From positions 62,001 to 126,000 of the forward strand of contig JAFWGA010000013.1 of assembly GCA_017515325.1 (NCBI GenBank): 64,000 bases of DNA. Reading direction: 5' to 3'. Under the pieces are notes generated by a model that saw nothing but the letters and a program-made list of their open reading frames with translations, did not search any database and was not told where the DNA came from. Of this stretch, positions 17,795-26,369 are shown piece after piece. A program made the translations under genes and the position numbers. Origin of the DNA: Blautia sp. (GTDB lineage Bacteria; Bacillota; Clostridia; Lachnospirales; Lachnospiraceae). How positions within the stretch are numbered: the first letter of the stretch is position 1; the number at the start of each line of letters is the position of its first letter.

Positions 17795-19504
17795 ATGAGG
17801 AAAAAGATTCTTGCAGTCGTTCTTGCGGCGGCTACAGCACTGGCTCCGGCGGCTGGCGTTTTTGCCAAGTCCTCGGAAGCCGCACCGGACTGGGAAGCCT
17901 ATGATGAGCTGATCTCTGAGATCAAAACCACCACAGACTTTAAAGAGCGTGAAGCTCTCATGCATGAGGCGGAGGATATGTTGATGGATACCGGCGCTAT
18001 CGTGCCGATCTACTTCTACAACGATGTCTATATGCAGAAGGAAGCTGTTACCGGGATCTACAGTAATGCCTACGGTTTTAAATATTTCATGTTTGCCGAG
18101 AACGGCGACAGTGATGTCCTGCGCCTGAACCTGGCCTCTGAGCCTGATAAGCTTGACCCGGCCCTTAACTCCTCCGTTGACGGTGCCTGCCTTGCTGTTA
18201 CTGCTTTCTCCGGTCTGTTTGCCTATGACGAGGAAAGCAATGTCGTTCCGGAACTGGCAGACTCCTATGAGGTGAGCGAGGATGGCCTGACCTATACCTT
18301 TACTCTGCTTCCCGATCTGAAATGGAGTGACGGGTCTGCCCTCACGGCCAATGATTTTGTTTATTCCTGGAACCGTGCAGCTGCTCCCGAGACCGGCGCA
18401 GACTATTTCTACATGTTCGATGCCATCGCCAAGAATGAGGATGGAACCTTGAAGGTAGAGGCCAGCGAGGATGGCATGACCCTTACCGTCACTTTGGCGG
18501 CTCCCTGTGCTTACTTCCTGGATCTGTGCGCTTTCCCGGCCTACTATCCGGTACCTCAGGCCTCTGTGGAAGGAGCTGAGGGTTATCAGGATAATCCTGG
18601 CGCCTGGGCTCTGGAGGCTGGCTTTGTCTCCAACGGCGCTTATACTCTGACCTCCTGGAAACACAATGAGAGCATGGTCTATACCAAGAACCCCAACTGG
18701 CATCGTGCAGACGAAGTCAAGATCGAGACCCTTGAGTTCATGCTCAGCAATGATGACACCGCTATTTATGCTGCCTACAATGCAGACGACCTGGACTTCA
18801 TCGATACCGTTCCCACCGACGAGATCCAGAACCTTCTTGACAATCCGGAATTCCATATCGTTGACAACCTTGGCACTTATTATGTCAGCTTCAATGTCAA
18901 CAGCCCGCTCTTTGAAGGCAAGACGGTTGAGCAGGCAGCTGATATGAGAAAGGCACTCAGTCTTCTGATCGACAGAGACTATATCTGTGAGAATATCGGC
19001 CAGACAGGCCAGCAGCCCGCCTCCACCTTTATCCCGGCAGGAATGGCTGACGGCCAGGGCGGCGAGTTCCGTGTCAATGACGAGGACTATACTTATCCTG
19101 TCACCTACACCTACAACGACGAGGAAATCGGCGGTTACTTTGATCCTACCTATGATGCTTATGACAGCAACCTGGAGGAGGCGATTGCCCTTCTGGAAGA
19201 GGCCGGTTTCGAGTTTACCGAGGATGGCGTCCTTTCTGACGAGACTCCGCTTTCCATGAATTATATTACCAATGAGACTTCCGGCCATGTCGCCATCGCG
19301 GAAGCTCTGCAGCAGGATTTCGCCGCGGTCGGCATCGACATGACGATCGAGACCACAGAGTGGAATGTCTTCCTGAATGAAAGAAAGGCCGGAAACTTTG
19401 ACATTGCCCGCAATGGCTGGCTTGCAGATTTCAATGACCCGATCAATATGCTGGAGATGTGGACGACCGATTCCGGCAATAATGATGTCCAGTTTGGCAG
19501 ATAA
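17795..19504 (+). CDS. Peptide ABC transporter substrate-binding protein, apparently circularly permuted
   Basis: A 569-residue OppA/DppA-family binding protein, secreted through an N-terminal signal (MRKKILAVVLAAATALAPAA). The order of parts is abnormal. Residues about 33-101 (AYDELISEIKTTTDFKEREA, GAIVPIYFYNDVYMQ, YGFKYFMF) correspond to the segment that normally ends these proteins. At residue about 106 the usual mature N-terminus begins (DVLRLNLASEPDKLDPALN), and the protein stops after WTTDSGNNDVQFGR, exactly where the tail would normally follow. This reads as a circular permutation behind the signal peptide. There is no lipobox Cys. ATG 17795 follows AAGGAGG; the frame from 17528 overlaps the ATPase gene and is not used. 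Identity of the family is firm; the permutation is my reading. Confidence 0.88.
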   Translation: MRKKILAVVLAAATALAPAAGVFAKSSEAAPDWEAYDELISEIKTTTDFKEREALMHEAEDMLMDTGAIVPIYFYNDVYMQKEAVTGIYSNAYGFKYFMFAENGDSDVLRLNLASEPDKLDPALNSSVDGACLAVTAFSGLFAYDEESNVVPELADSYEVSEDGLTYTFTLLPDLKWSDGSALTANDFVYSWNRAAAPETGADYFYMFDAIAKNEDGTLKVEASEDGMTLTVTLAAPCAYFLDLCAFPAYYPVPQASVEGAEGYQDNPGAWALEAGFVSNGAYTLTSWKHNESMVYTKNPNWHRADEVKIETLEFMLSNDDTAIYAAYNADDLDFIDTVPTDEIQNLLDNPEFHIVDNLGTYYVSFNVNSPLFEGKTVEQAADMRKALSLLIDRDYICENIGQTGQQPASTFIPAGMADGQGGEFRVNDEDYTYPVTYTYNDEEIGGYFDPTYDAYDSNLEEAIALLEEAGFEFTEDGVLSDETPLSMNYITNETSGHVAIAEALQQDFAAVGIDMTIETTEWNVFLNERKAGNFDIARNGWLADFNDPINMLEMWTTDSGNNDVQFGR

Positions 19505-19670
19505 TTCACATCGCCAACTGACGGCGCTGAGTGCCGGTGGCACTCGTTTAGCGCTGACCGAGTCTGAAGACGAGACCAACGCAGCAGATGCCTGCGAGGA
19601 CAAGTCAGAGAGGGAAGGCTGACTTTCGGTAACCACGAACACAGCGTTATTCCACTGTAAATGCAAGGTG

Positions 19671-19711
19671 AAAGCCCGGAATGTATCGACAGATATGTTC
19701 CGGGCTTTTTT
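19671..19711 (+). terminator. Intrinsic terminator after the peptide transporter operon
   Basis: AAAGCCCGGAA pairs with TTCCGGGCTTTTTT around a short loop; a strong U-tailed hairpin 167 bp after the last gene. Confidence 0.85.
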
Positions 19712-19725
19712 CTATGGCAGGGGCG

Positions 19726-19842
19726 GGCAGGGGCGCTGAAAGGAAGATGTCACCTGAAGGTGACCAGCGCCCCGCCGTGGGGTAGAGAGTCGGCTGTGCC
19801 TCCCTCTACCCTATTGGCAGGGGTGCCGGAAGGAAGAGGCCG
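19726..19842 (+). repeat. Structured intergenic repeat family R2, copy A (about 1.3 units)
   Basis: Unit of about 90 bp. GGCAGGGGCGCTG pairs with CAGCGCCCCGCC across an asymmetric AAAGGAAGAT bulge and an inner hairpin GTCACC-TGAA-GGTGAC. A second hairpin (GGGGTAGAG / CTCTACCC) follows, and then the start of a second unit at 19816. Confidence 0.75.
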
Positions 19843-20004
19843 TTATTGATTAACAGAGTTACACTTGACTTTTTTTTTAGCACTCACTAAAATTTACAGT
19901 ATGCTCATAAATTTACTGTAGAATCATGCCACCTGCCATGGCATAATTCCCTATTTTGATATGACAGACCCCAAATCCTCTGCGAAAGGAAAAAAGGATT
20001 AGAG

Positions 20005-21585
20005 ATGAAACTTAGCATGTGGATCCTGGCTAACAGGCTTGGTTCTTTTGAACCGAGGATTTCTATCCATTCCCCTTCAAGGCGGTGCCTTTTGAGCGCC
20101 AGACGTACCAGTGTTCCGGACTGCGTCTGGGTACATGAAGAAAAGGATGGTGTTTGCATCAGCTGCGATGAGGATTGGATTATTCTTCCCGGGCTTGATC
20201 TGGCTACCGGTTTTGAATTGGTGCAGGGGATCTTTGACTTTTTTGACGACTGGGAAGAAGAGCTTTTAGACGGTATGTCAAAATGTGATTATCAAAGAAT
20301 CGTCGAGCTATGCTGGCAGGTTTTTGAAAATCCGGTTTTTCTATTGAACGGAAACAGGGAGCTTTTGGGGATCTCGGATCATTATCCCTATGAGGAGATG
20401 GACAGTGAATGGGTTTATCTGTGCAAAAACAGGCGCTCATCTCCGGAATCTGTCAAAAGATTCCTGCAGAGCAGTTCATACAGTCAATATATCCATGAGG
20501 GAATCAATCATTTTAGCCCACATAGTCTGCTGAAATTCGGTGGAATGATGTACAGTATGTTTCATCAGGGTTTTGAGTGCGGCCGTCTTCAACTGATGGA
20601 GAAGGATCGGCTCCTGAACGAAGGAGATGTTCAGCTTCTGGAGATGGTTGCGCATAAGCTGAAGCACTGCCTGCTTTCCTCTGCCGGGTTGGGGCATGAG
20701 CCGGGCAATATTTATATGCTGGCGAATCTGATCAGCCATACTCCTGTCAGCCGCTCTGCGCTCTCCCGGCTTTTGTCTTACCGGAACTGGGATATCCATG
20801 ATACCTATCGGATCTGGATTCTACACCCAAGGCAGGAATCCAGGATATCCGCTGCAGCAGCTCTCTCCAGGCTGTTTTTTCTGATCAATTATCCCTTTCC
20901 TCACACAGTGGCGGTGGAAGAGGAGGACAGAATCCTGGTAGTCTGTAACGGAAAAAGTGCGATTGACCAGTCCTTTCCCGATTACCTGAGTTCTTATCAG
21001 GTTCTGGATTATATATACGCCGCCTGCTCGTTGCCTGTCCGGGGGATCAACCATCTTGGCTTTTTGTATACTCAGGCGGAGTATGCTCTGGAAAACGGGA
21101 TAGCCTGGAATCCTGACCGGAACATTTTATCGTTTGAGGACTATGCTGTCGATTTTCTGATAGAATCCCCTTCGCCGGAGGAAAGACTGTATGCCGTGCA
21201 TCCGGGCCTGATCTCTGTTCTGGAGGCTGTTCAAAAGGAACAGTATCCGGTATATGACACTCTTGCCGCATATATGGCTAATGACTGTGCCATATCAGAG
21301 ACGGCGCATGAGCTTGGGATTCACAGGAATACATTGATCTACCGCATTTCCAGAATCACGGACTACTGCTCACGGGACTTGGCGGAATATCATACCAGGG
21401 AATATATGAAGTATTCTCTGCGTGTTCTGGAACTGTACCGGGAAAGGCAAAGACTGCCGGATATGACGGCTGTTCTGGAAAGAATTATGTCGGATCCTTA
21501 TCTGCTGGAGGGGAAAAATGAAGATAAGCATGTGGATGCTGGCCAATCGTCTGGAGATGCTGTCTCCGGAGCTTCATTTGAGTGA
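20005..21585 (+). CDS. PucR/CdaR-type helix-turn-helix regulator, paralog 1
   Basis: A 526-residue regulator. The C-terminal PucR-type DNA-binding domain is clear: YMANDCAISETAHELGIHRN then TLIYRISRI (about 415-450). The N-terminal ~90 residues (KLSMWILANRLGSF, VPDCVWVHEEKDG, FDFFDDWEEELLDG) are shared with the next gene and look like a sensor domain; the middle is GGDEF-like in length but without recognisable motifs. AAAGGA lies upstream of the ATG. It overlaps the following paralog by 68 nt, so they are co-transcribed. Position after the peptide operon suggests, but does not prove, control of it or of purine genes. Confidence 0.8.
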   Translation: MKLSMWILANRLGSFEPRISIHSPSRRCLLSARRTSVPDCVWVHEEKDGVCISCDEDWIILPGLDLATGFELVQGIFDFFDDWEEELLDGMSKCDYQRIVELCWQVFENPVFLLNGNRELLGISDHYPYEEMDSEWVYLCKNRRSSPESVKRFLQSSSYSQYIHEGINHFSPHSLLKFGGMMYSMFHQGFECGRLQLMEKDRLLNEGDVQLLEMVAHKLKHCLLSSAGLGHEPGNIYMLANLISHTPVSRSALSRLLSYRNWDIHDTYRIWILHPRQESRISAAAALSRLFFLINYPFPHTVAVEEEDRILVVCNGKSAIDQSFPDYLSSYQVLDYIYAACSLPVRGINHLGFLYTQAEYALENGIAWNPDRNILSFEDYAVDFLIESPSPEERLYAVHPGLISVLEAVQKEQYPVYDTLAAYMANDCAISETAHELGIHRNTLIYRISRITDYCSRDLAEYHTREYMKYSLRVLELYRERQRLPDMTAVLERIMSDPYLLEGKNEDKHVDAGQSSGDAVSGASFE

Positions 21586-22942
21586 AAACACACCTCGAGT
21601 GCTCAAAAGCGCTCGGCTGGCATACGCTACAGACTGTGTTTATGTCTATGCCGAGGGAAATGCTGTTGTGGTGAGGGCAGAGGAGGATTATTTCGTTATC
21701 CGGGAGCTTTCCCTGAAGGATGTTTATGCTACCGTGCAGTCGGTGTTTGACAGCTTTGAAAATTGGTGTGCTCAGCTGGAGGAACTGGCTCAGGAAGGAA
21801 ATTTCCAGAAAATGACAGAAATGGGAAGCGTCCTTCTGAATAATCCCTTGGCTTTTCTGGATCAAGCCTATAGAGTGCTTGGCATAAGTAAGAGTTCTTC
21901 CGAAGAAGACTTAGGAGACGAATGGAATTATATGAAGAAATATGGGTTCGCCTCGGTAGACGGCCCCTTTACGAGAGATGCTCAGCTGGTGAATGGACGA
22001 TCTTTTTTTACCCTTTCGGGAGCGAGGTTTTATCACGGTGTATCGGTCCCTGTTTCTTTTCAGAATGAGGAAAAAGGGAATCTTTGTATCATTGTCAAAG
22101 ATCGCATTCTTAACTGTGGGGATTTTCAGATTCTGGATATCCTTTCCCGGGCTTTTGGGAGAATGCTCTTTAGTGGAACAATTCAGAAAGACTATTCCTT
22201 CAGCTCCTCCGTATTTGAGGATCTTCTTTGTGGGGAAAGGATGGATACGGAGCTTCTGAAGACACAGCTGGAGCTTCGGAACTGGGGGGAAGAAGATGTC
22301 TATCAGCTATACCTGCTGGAATTCTTTTCCTCCTCGGCCAGGCGGTGGCAGCTGCGGCTGGTTTTTCGTACGATATGCGGTTGTTTAAAGGAGGCACAGG
22401 CTGTTATCCTTGGTTCCCAGATCGCTGTCCTCTATAACTGCAGCAGAGGAAAGCTGGATCATCCGGGAAGAAAACTGCGGTCCATCGCGGAACAAAATCA
22501 TATGACAGGCTCCTGTTCCCTTTCTCTGGAAGGCATTTGGGTCTGCCCTTATCTGATGTCCCAGGCTGCTTATGTATTGAATCATATGGGACAGGAGGAA
22601 CAGCCGAGATTTTTCGCTCCCTTTGTTGATTGCGCTCTGGATTATGTTCTCGAGTCTCAGAATCTTGAGGAATGTGTTTACGCTGTCCATCCTAAGATCC
22701 GTTCCCTGTATCAGATGGAAGAAAAGGAACGGTCTGTCATGCTGGATACATTGAGAGCTTATCTGAGAAATGACACTTCGCTTGTCAATACGGCAAGGGA
22801 GCTTTTTATCCATCGCAATACATTGGTATACCGGATGGCAAAGATCAACGAGTACCTGCACGAATCTCTCGAGGACAGAGGAACACTGGCTTACCTGAGG
22901 CTTTCAATCCGAGTTATGGATTTATATAAAAAAAGAGTATGA
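21518..22942 (+). CDS. PucR/CdaR-type helix-turn-helix regulator, paralog 2
   Basis: A 474-residue paralog of the preceding regulator. It begins MKISMWMLANRLEML, matching the neighbour's MKLSMWILANRL, and ends with the same helix-turn-helix (TSLVNTARELFIHRNTLVYR). GGAGGGG lies 5 nt before ATG 21518, inside the upstream gene. In the shared N-terminal region DCVYVYAEGNAVVV aligns with DCVWVHEEKDGVCI. The tandem arrangement suggests a duplicated sensor pair that may heterodimerise (inference). Targets unknown. Confidence 0.8.
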   Translation: MKISMWMLANRLEMLSPELHLSENTPRVLKSARLAYATDCVYVYAEGNAVVVRAEEDYFVIRELSLKDVYATVQSVFDSFENWCAQLEELAQEGNFQKMTEMGSVLLNNPLAFLDQAYRVLGISKSSSEEDLGDEWNYMKKYGFASVDGPFTRDAQLVNGRSFFTLSGARFYHGVSVPVSFQNEEKGNLCIIVKDRILNCGDFQILDILSRAFGRMLFSGTIQKDYSFSSSVFEDLLCGERMDTELLKTQLELRNWGEEDVYQLYLLEFFSSSARRWQLRLVFRTICGCLKEAQAVILGSQIAVLYNCSRGKLDHPGRKLRSIAEQNHMTGSCSLSLEGIWVCPYLMSQAAYVLNHMGQEEQPRFFAPFVDCALDYVLESQNLEECVYAVHPKIRSLYQMEEKERSVMLDTLRAYLRNDTSLVNTARELFIHRNTLVYRMAKINEYLHESLEDRGTLAYLRLSIRVMDLYKKRV

Positions 22943-22987
22943 CTGTTGCGTCTCAGCCGTGATGATGCTTGGCGGAAAGGACGGGAA

Positions 22988-24190
22988 ATGAATCAGGAAG
23001 AGAAAAAAATTTACGTAAAATGGGGACTGACCCTGACAGGAGTAGTTGTCCTGGGAATCCTTTTTTTCTTTTTTATTTACCATTTTGATAAACTGACCGA
23101 TTTTTTCGGTATGATCCTTGGAATCCTCAGGGCATTTGTTTTTGGCGCTGCCATTGCCTACATTGTCCTCCCCTTGTGCAAGAAGCTGGAAAGCCTGACA
23201 GGAAAGCTTTTGGGAGAAAAACACAAGGGAGCTGCTTCGGCCATTGCCATCATATTGTCGCTTGTCATAGTAGTGCTTATTGTGCTGGCGGTGATTTTCC
23301 TCATTGTTCCCCAATTGATCACCAGCATTATGCAGATCATCGAGGCATTGCCTGGGCAGGTTCAGGCTCTGGAAGCACGGATTACCTCCATGCTGGAGGG
23401 TATGCCTGAGCTGCTTGAAAAGTGGGAGGAAATATCCGCCGAACTGACGGACTTTGTGAACAGTTTCTTTGGTGGAGGGGAAAACAGCGGAACTCTGCGC
23501 AGACTGATTGATTTCCTGAATGGAGCCGCAGTACATGTCCTGGCCATTTTGGGACTGATTAAGGATCTGCTGCTGGGGTTGATCGTTGCCGTTTACCTTT
23601 TGTCCAGGCGTTCCCAGCTGGGGGCTCAGGCCGTATTGGTGTTATGGAGTATTTTTAAGCCTGCTCAGGCAAAATGGATTCAAGATGAAACCCGTTATGC
23701 CGACAAGATGTTCAATGGGTTTTTTATGGGAAAGCTTGCGGATTCCGCTATTGTTGGTGCCATCTGTTTTGTAGGCTGTGTGGCGATGGGCTGTGAATCT
23801 CCTCTTCTGATTGCTGTGATCGTGGGGGTTACCAATATCATCCCCTTTTTTGGCCCCTTTATCGGTGCGGTTCCTTCAGCCTTGCTGCTCCTTTTGGAGA
23901 ATCCCATGCGCTGCCTGATCTTTATCCTGTTTGTGATCGTTCTGCAGCAGGTGGACGGAAATATAATCGGACCGAAGATTCTGGGAAATACTACAGGGCT
24001 TTCGGCCTTGTGGGTTATGTTTGCTATTTTTCTCTTCGGCGGGCTCTGGGGCATTATCGGTATGATCGTGGGTGTCCCGCTGATGGCGGTGATCTATGAC
24101 ATCATACGCCAGCTGACCTACCGGGGCCTGCATCAAAAAGGAATGGAGGAAATGATCGCAAACTATCAGGATACTTTCCATTCCCCGTAA
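22988..24190 (+). CDS. AI-2E (YdiK/PerM/YtvI) family membrane protein
   Basis: A 400-residue polytopic membrane protein of the AI-2E family: two N-terminal TM helices, a long amphipathic segment (PGQVQALEARITSMLEGMPE), then clustered helices. The family signature is clear in VGVTNIIPFFGPFIGAVPSA and QQVDGNIIGPKILGNTTGLS. Members are proposed exporters, including autoinducer-2 and ion antiporters, so the cargo here is open. Start ATG 22988 follows AAAGGA by 6 nt; the frame opening at 22946 has no ribosome site. Follows the regulators by 45 bp and may share their transcript. Confidence 0.88.
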   Translation: MNQEEKKIYVKWGLTLTGVVVLGILFFFFIYHFDKLTDFFGMILGILRAFVFGAAIAYIVLPLCKKLESLTGKLLGEKHKGAASAIAIILSLVIVVLIVLAVIFLIVPQLITSIMQIIEALPGQVQALEARITSMLEGMPELLEKWEEISAELTDFVNSFFGGGENSGTLRRLIDFLNGAAVHVLAILGLIKDLLLGLIVAVYLLSRRSQLGAQAVLVLWSIFKPAQAKWIQDETRYADKMFNGFFMGKLADSAIVGAICFVGCVAMGCESPLLIAVIVGVTNIIPFFGPFIGAVPSALLLLLENPMRCLIFILFVIVLQQVDGNIIGPKILGNTTGLSALWVMFAIFLFGGLWGIIGMIVGVPLMAVIYDIIRQLTYRGLHQKGMEEMIANYQDTFHSP

Positions 24191-24348
24191 TGTTGGAAAT
24201 AGTGTGCCCATTATATTTGTGAAAATATTGTGTTTACCATAGAATTTCAAGGTCTTCTTACGTATATGATAATATAAGGAAAAAGGAAAAAGGAAAACGG
24301 AACCGCTCAGCGCAATACCGTTGTGGTTACGGGAAAAAGGATAGCTGC

Positions 24349-24380
24349 GAAAACAAAATGCAGGCATTTTGTTCGTTTTC
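24349..24380 (+). repeat. Hairpin repeat GAAAACAAAATGC / GCATTTTGTTCGTTTTC
   Basis: Inverted repeat with a 2-nt loop immediately upstream of the 50-residue gene. The same hairpin type precedes the R1 elements at 34595-34627 and 44169-44200. Confidence 0.65.
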
Positions 24381-24411
24381 ATGAATATAGAAATATAAGG
24401 AGGACCCTGAA

Positions 24412-24564
24412 ATGAAAGAAGCATTACAGATCATCAGAATGTGTATCCAGACCCATGTGAATCTTTACGGACGTATCCCTACCAGACAGGAACTGGCGAA
24501 ACAGGTGGGAAATTTATATATACCCTTCATTTCAGATGTCTTGCAGGAATATGCTGTGGCATAA
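24412..24564 (+). CDS. Small 50-residue protein, helical, helix-turn-helix-like
   Basis: Not recognised. The frame encodes MKEALQIIRMCIQTHVNLYG, then RIPTRQELAKQVGNLYIPFI and SDVLQEYAVA. AAGGAGG sits 8 nt before the ATG, the best kind of site in this window, and a terminator lies about 110 bp downstream, so it looks like a real monocistronic gene. The middle (RIPTRQELAKQVG) resembles the first helices of winged-helix regulators, but the protein is too short for a full domain. It could act as a small regulator or partner protein; function unknown. Confidence 0.65.
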   Translation: MKEALQIIRMCIQTHVNLYGRIPTRQELAKQVGNLYIPFISDVLQEYAVA

Positions 24565-24672
24565 TCATACGACAAATCCATCAGCCGTGATGGAGGCGCG
24601 TGATTGTATCGCATAAGTACGTCACGGATGCGGCGTAAGAACCGGATCCATGATTCAGCTCAAACTAAGGGG

Positions 24673-24716
24673 GACAGTATTCTGTTGGGAAGCCTGACGG
24701 AATGCTGTCTTTTTTT
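24673..24716 (+). terminator. Intrinsic terminator of the 50-residue gene
   Basis: GACAGTATTC / GAATGCTGTC stem followed by seven T. Confidence 0.88.
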
Positions 24717-24718
24717 AT

Positions 24719-24769
24719 GGCAGGGGTGCCGAAAGGAAGATGTCACCTGACGGTAACCGGTACCCTGCC
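24719..24769 (+). repeat. Structured intergenic repeat family R2, copy B
   Basis: GGCAGGGGTGCCG / CGGTACCCTGCC outer stem, AAAGGAAGAT bulge, inner stem GTCACC-TGAC-GGTAAC. Compared with copy A, two pairs of the upper outer stem change on both sides (T-A for C-G, C-G for T-A). Confidence 0.75.
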
Positions 24770-24894
24770 GTTCATCTTATGGCAGAAGGATTTGCCTGCA
24801 AGATAAGTCTTGCGAAGAAAGAGAGACTATGTTAGGCTATATTCATGTAAAATATGACTGAAATCAACAGCTTAGATAGATGAGGAGGAAGAAA

Positions 24895-25665
24895 ATGGAC
24901 TTACTGGATATTCTGATGGGATCAATGGCAACTGAGGACTCCGTTGAAGCGCTTTCCCAAAAAACAGGCGCAAGTAAAGAACAGGCACAAAAGCTCCTGG
25001 TAACCTCACTCCCGCTTTTGGTAGGAGGCATGACAAAAAATGCTGCTGCCTCCGACAAGGGAGCGGACTCTCTGCGAGGAGCCTTGACCCAGCACAGGAG
25101 TACCAGAACAGCAGCAGAGCAGATCCAGGAAGCAAATGAAGAGGATGGGGAGAAGATTGTCCGCCATATCTTCGGGGACAAATCAGACAGTGTGGTACAG
25201 ACCTTAGCGGAACAGACCCAGATGAATACAGATCAGGTAACCAGAGGTCTTGCCAGCATGGCACCTCTTCTGCTGTGTATCCTCTCTGCTGTTACGGGGA
25301 AGGCGGCGAAATTCGACCTTTCTGACGGCCTGGACCTGACAGACATTCTGGCTCTTTTCGGTGGCTCTCAACAAAGCGCTTCCAATGGTATTGGTTTGCT
25401 TGGCAGCCTTCTGGGCATGGGAAACACACAGGCTTCAGGAAATCCTCTGGGAGGTCTTATGGGTTCAATGCTGGGAAGTCCGAACCAGCAAAGCTCCGGC
25501 GGTCTTCTGGGCAGTCTCCTGGGCGGTGGCAGCCAGCAGAACACCGGCAGCCTTCTGGGCATGGGATCTCTTTTGGGATCATTTTTGGGTTCACCGAACA
25601 ACAGCCAGAGCATCGGCAACATAAACGGAGGCGACCTGCTCAGCATCCTGTTAGGCCGTAGATAA
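24895..25665 (+). CDS. DUF937 (YidB-like) protein
   Basis: A 256-residue protein of the DUF937 family, function unknown. The N-terminal ~130 residues are helical and family-like (VEALSQKTGASKEQAQKLLV, LPLLVGGMTKNA, GLASMAPLLL). The C-terminal ~100 residues are low-complexity, rich in Gly, Leu, Ser, Asn and Gln with repeated LLGSLLG/GGLLGSLL motifs, suggesting an aggregation-prone or scaffold-like tail. No signal peptide. Start ATG 24895 has AGGAGG nearby; the upstream ATG 24880 does not. Confidence 0.82.
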   Translation: MDLLDILMGSMATEDSVEALSQKTGASKEQAQKLLVTSLPLLVGGMTKNAAASDKGADSLRGALTQHRSTRTAAEQIQEANEEDGEKIVRHIFGDKSDSVVQTLAEQTQMNTDQVTRGLASMAPLLLCILSAVTGKAAKFDLSDGLDLTDILALFGGSQQSASNGIGLLGSLLGMGNTQASGNPLGGLMGSMLGSPNQQSSGGLLGSLLGGGSQQNTGSLLGMGSLLGSFLGSPNNSQSIGNINGGDLLSILLGRR

Positions 25666-25704
25666 AAACCGTGATGGAATCGTTGCCAGGGAAGGATGAA
25701 TGAA

Positions 25705-26313
25705 ATGACAGCAATTATCGACTATGATGCCGGAAATATCAAAAGTGTGGAAAAGGCCCTCCTTTTTCTCGGAGAAGAGACCACCATCTCATCTGACAAG
25801 GATGTGCTCTATGCAGCGGACAGGGTCATTCTTCCCGGTGTCGGCAATTTCGGAGATGCCATGGGAAACCTGGAACGCTATGGGCTGGTTCCCGTCATAG
25901 AAAACATTGTATCCAGAGGAACTCCCTTCCTGGGAATCTGTGTGGGACTGCAGCTTTTGTTTGAGGAAAGCGAAGAAAGCCCGGGAGTACCCGGCCTGGG
26001 ACTCCTGAAGGGAAAAATCCGGCATATTCCCAGGGGAGAAGGCAGAAAGATCCCCCATATGGGATGGAATTCCCTTTCTCTTTGCGGAAAAGGAAAGCTT
26101 TTTGAAGGCATTCCGGATCAGAGCTATGTCTACTTTGTTCATTCCTATTATCTGGATGCGGCGGACAAAAACATGGTGACGGCTGTGACGGAATACGGAA
26201 CCCGGATCGACGCTTCCGTAGAGCAGGGGAATATCTATGCCTGCCAGTTCCATCCGGAAAAGAGCAGCCTGACCGGCCTGAAGCTTCTTGAGAATTTCTG
26301 CGGCTTATCCTGA
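25705..26313 (+). CDS. hisH: Imidazole glycerol phosphate synthase, glutaminase subunit
   Basis: A 202-residue class-I glutamine amidotransferase that supplies ammonia to HisF for histidine and AICAR synthesis. The nucleophile Cys is in [13 protein letters not shown], and the His-Glu pair is in [12 protein letters not shown]. The opening [17 protein letters not shown] and [10 protein letters not shown] (oxyanion region) are family hallmarks. Two in-frame ATGs, 25696 and 25705; the latter is better spaced from GGAAGG. Lies 56 bp before hisF. The other his genes are not in the window. Confidence 0.94.
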   Translation: MTAIIDYDAGNIKSVEKALLFLGEETTISSDKDVLYAADRVILPGVGNFGDAMGNLERYGLVPVIENIVSRGTPFLGICVGLQLLFEESEESPGVPGLGLLKGKIRHIPRGEGRKIPHMGWNSLSLCGKGKLFEGIPDQSYVYFVHSYYLDAADKNMVTAVTEYGTRIDASVEQGNIYACQFHPEKSSLTGLKLLENFCGLS

Positions 26314-26369
26314 TCAGGAAAGATATGCCGGCCCGAAGATTTGGCGGCATGAGCATAGGAGAAGATAGT

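Larger units (their letters stand above)
19505..20004. other. 500-bp intergenic region after the peptide transporter operon
   Basis: No supported gene. It holds a hairpin GAGTGCC-GGT-GGCACTC nested in AGCGCT arms (about 19529-19556), a terminator, an R2 repeat block, and an AT-rich stretch with a lone CIRCE-like half-site (TTAGCACTC near 19878). Reading frames through the R2 block are repeat-derived. Confidence 0.7.
24565..24894. other. 330-bp intergenic region with terminator and R2 repeat
   Basis: Holds a short inverted repeat (CCATCAGCCGTGATGG, near 24583), the terminator at 24673-24716, R2 copy B at 24719-24769 and about 100 bp of leader before the DUF937 gene. No gene supported. Confidence 0.65.

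Noticed and set aside
17732-19666. 644-codon open frame on the minus strand
   Set aside because: Antisense to the peptide-binding protein and not resembling any family.
19816-19842. SRP RNA-like CCGGAAGGAAG
   Set aside because: Short similarity only; it lies in an R2 repeat and lacks the rest of the SRP domain IV helix.
19661-19849. Short frame through the R2 block
   Set aside because: Encoded entirely by the repeat and terminator; no independent ribosome site. Kept only as a comment under R2.
19878-19890. CIRCE before the first PucR-like regulator
   Set aside because: Only a single TTAGCACTC half-site; no matching GAGTGCTAA at the required distance.
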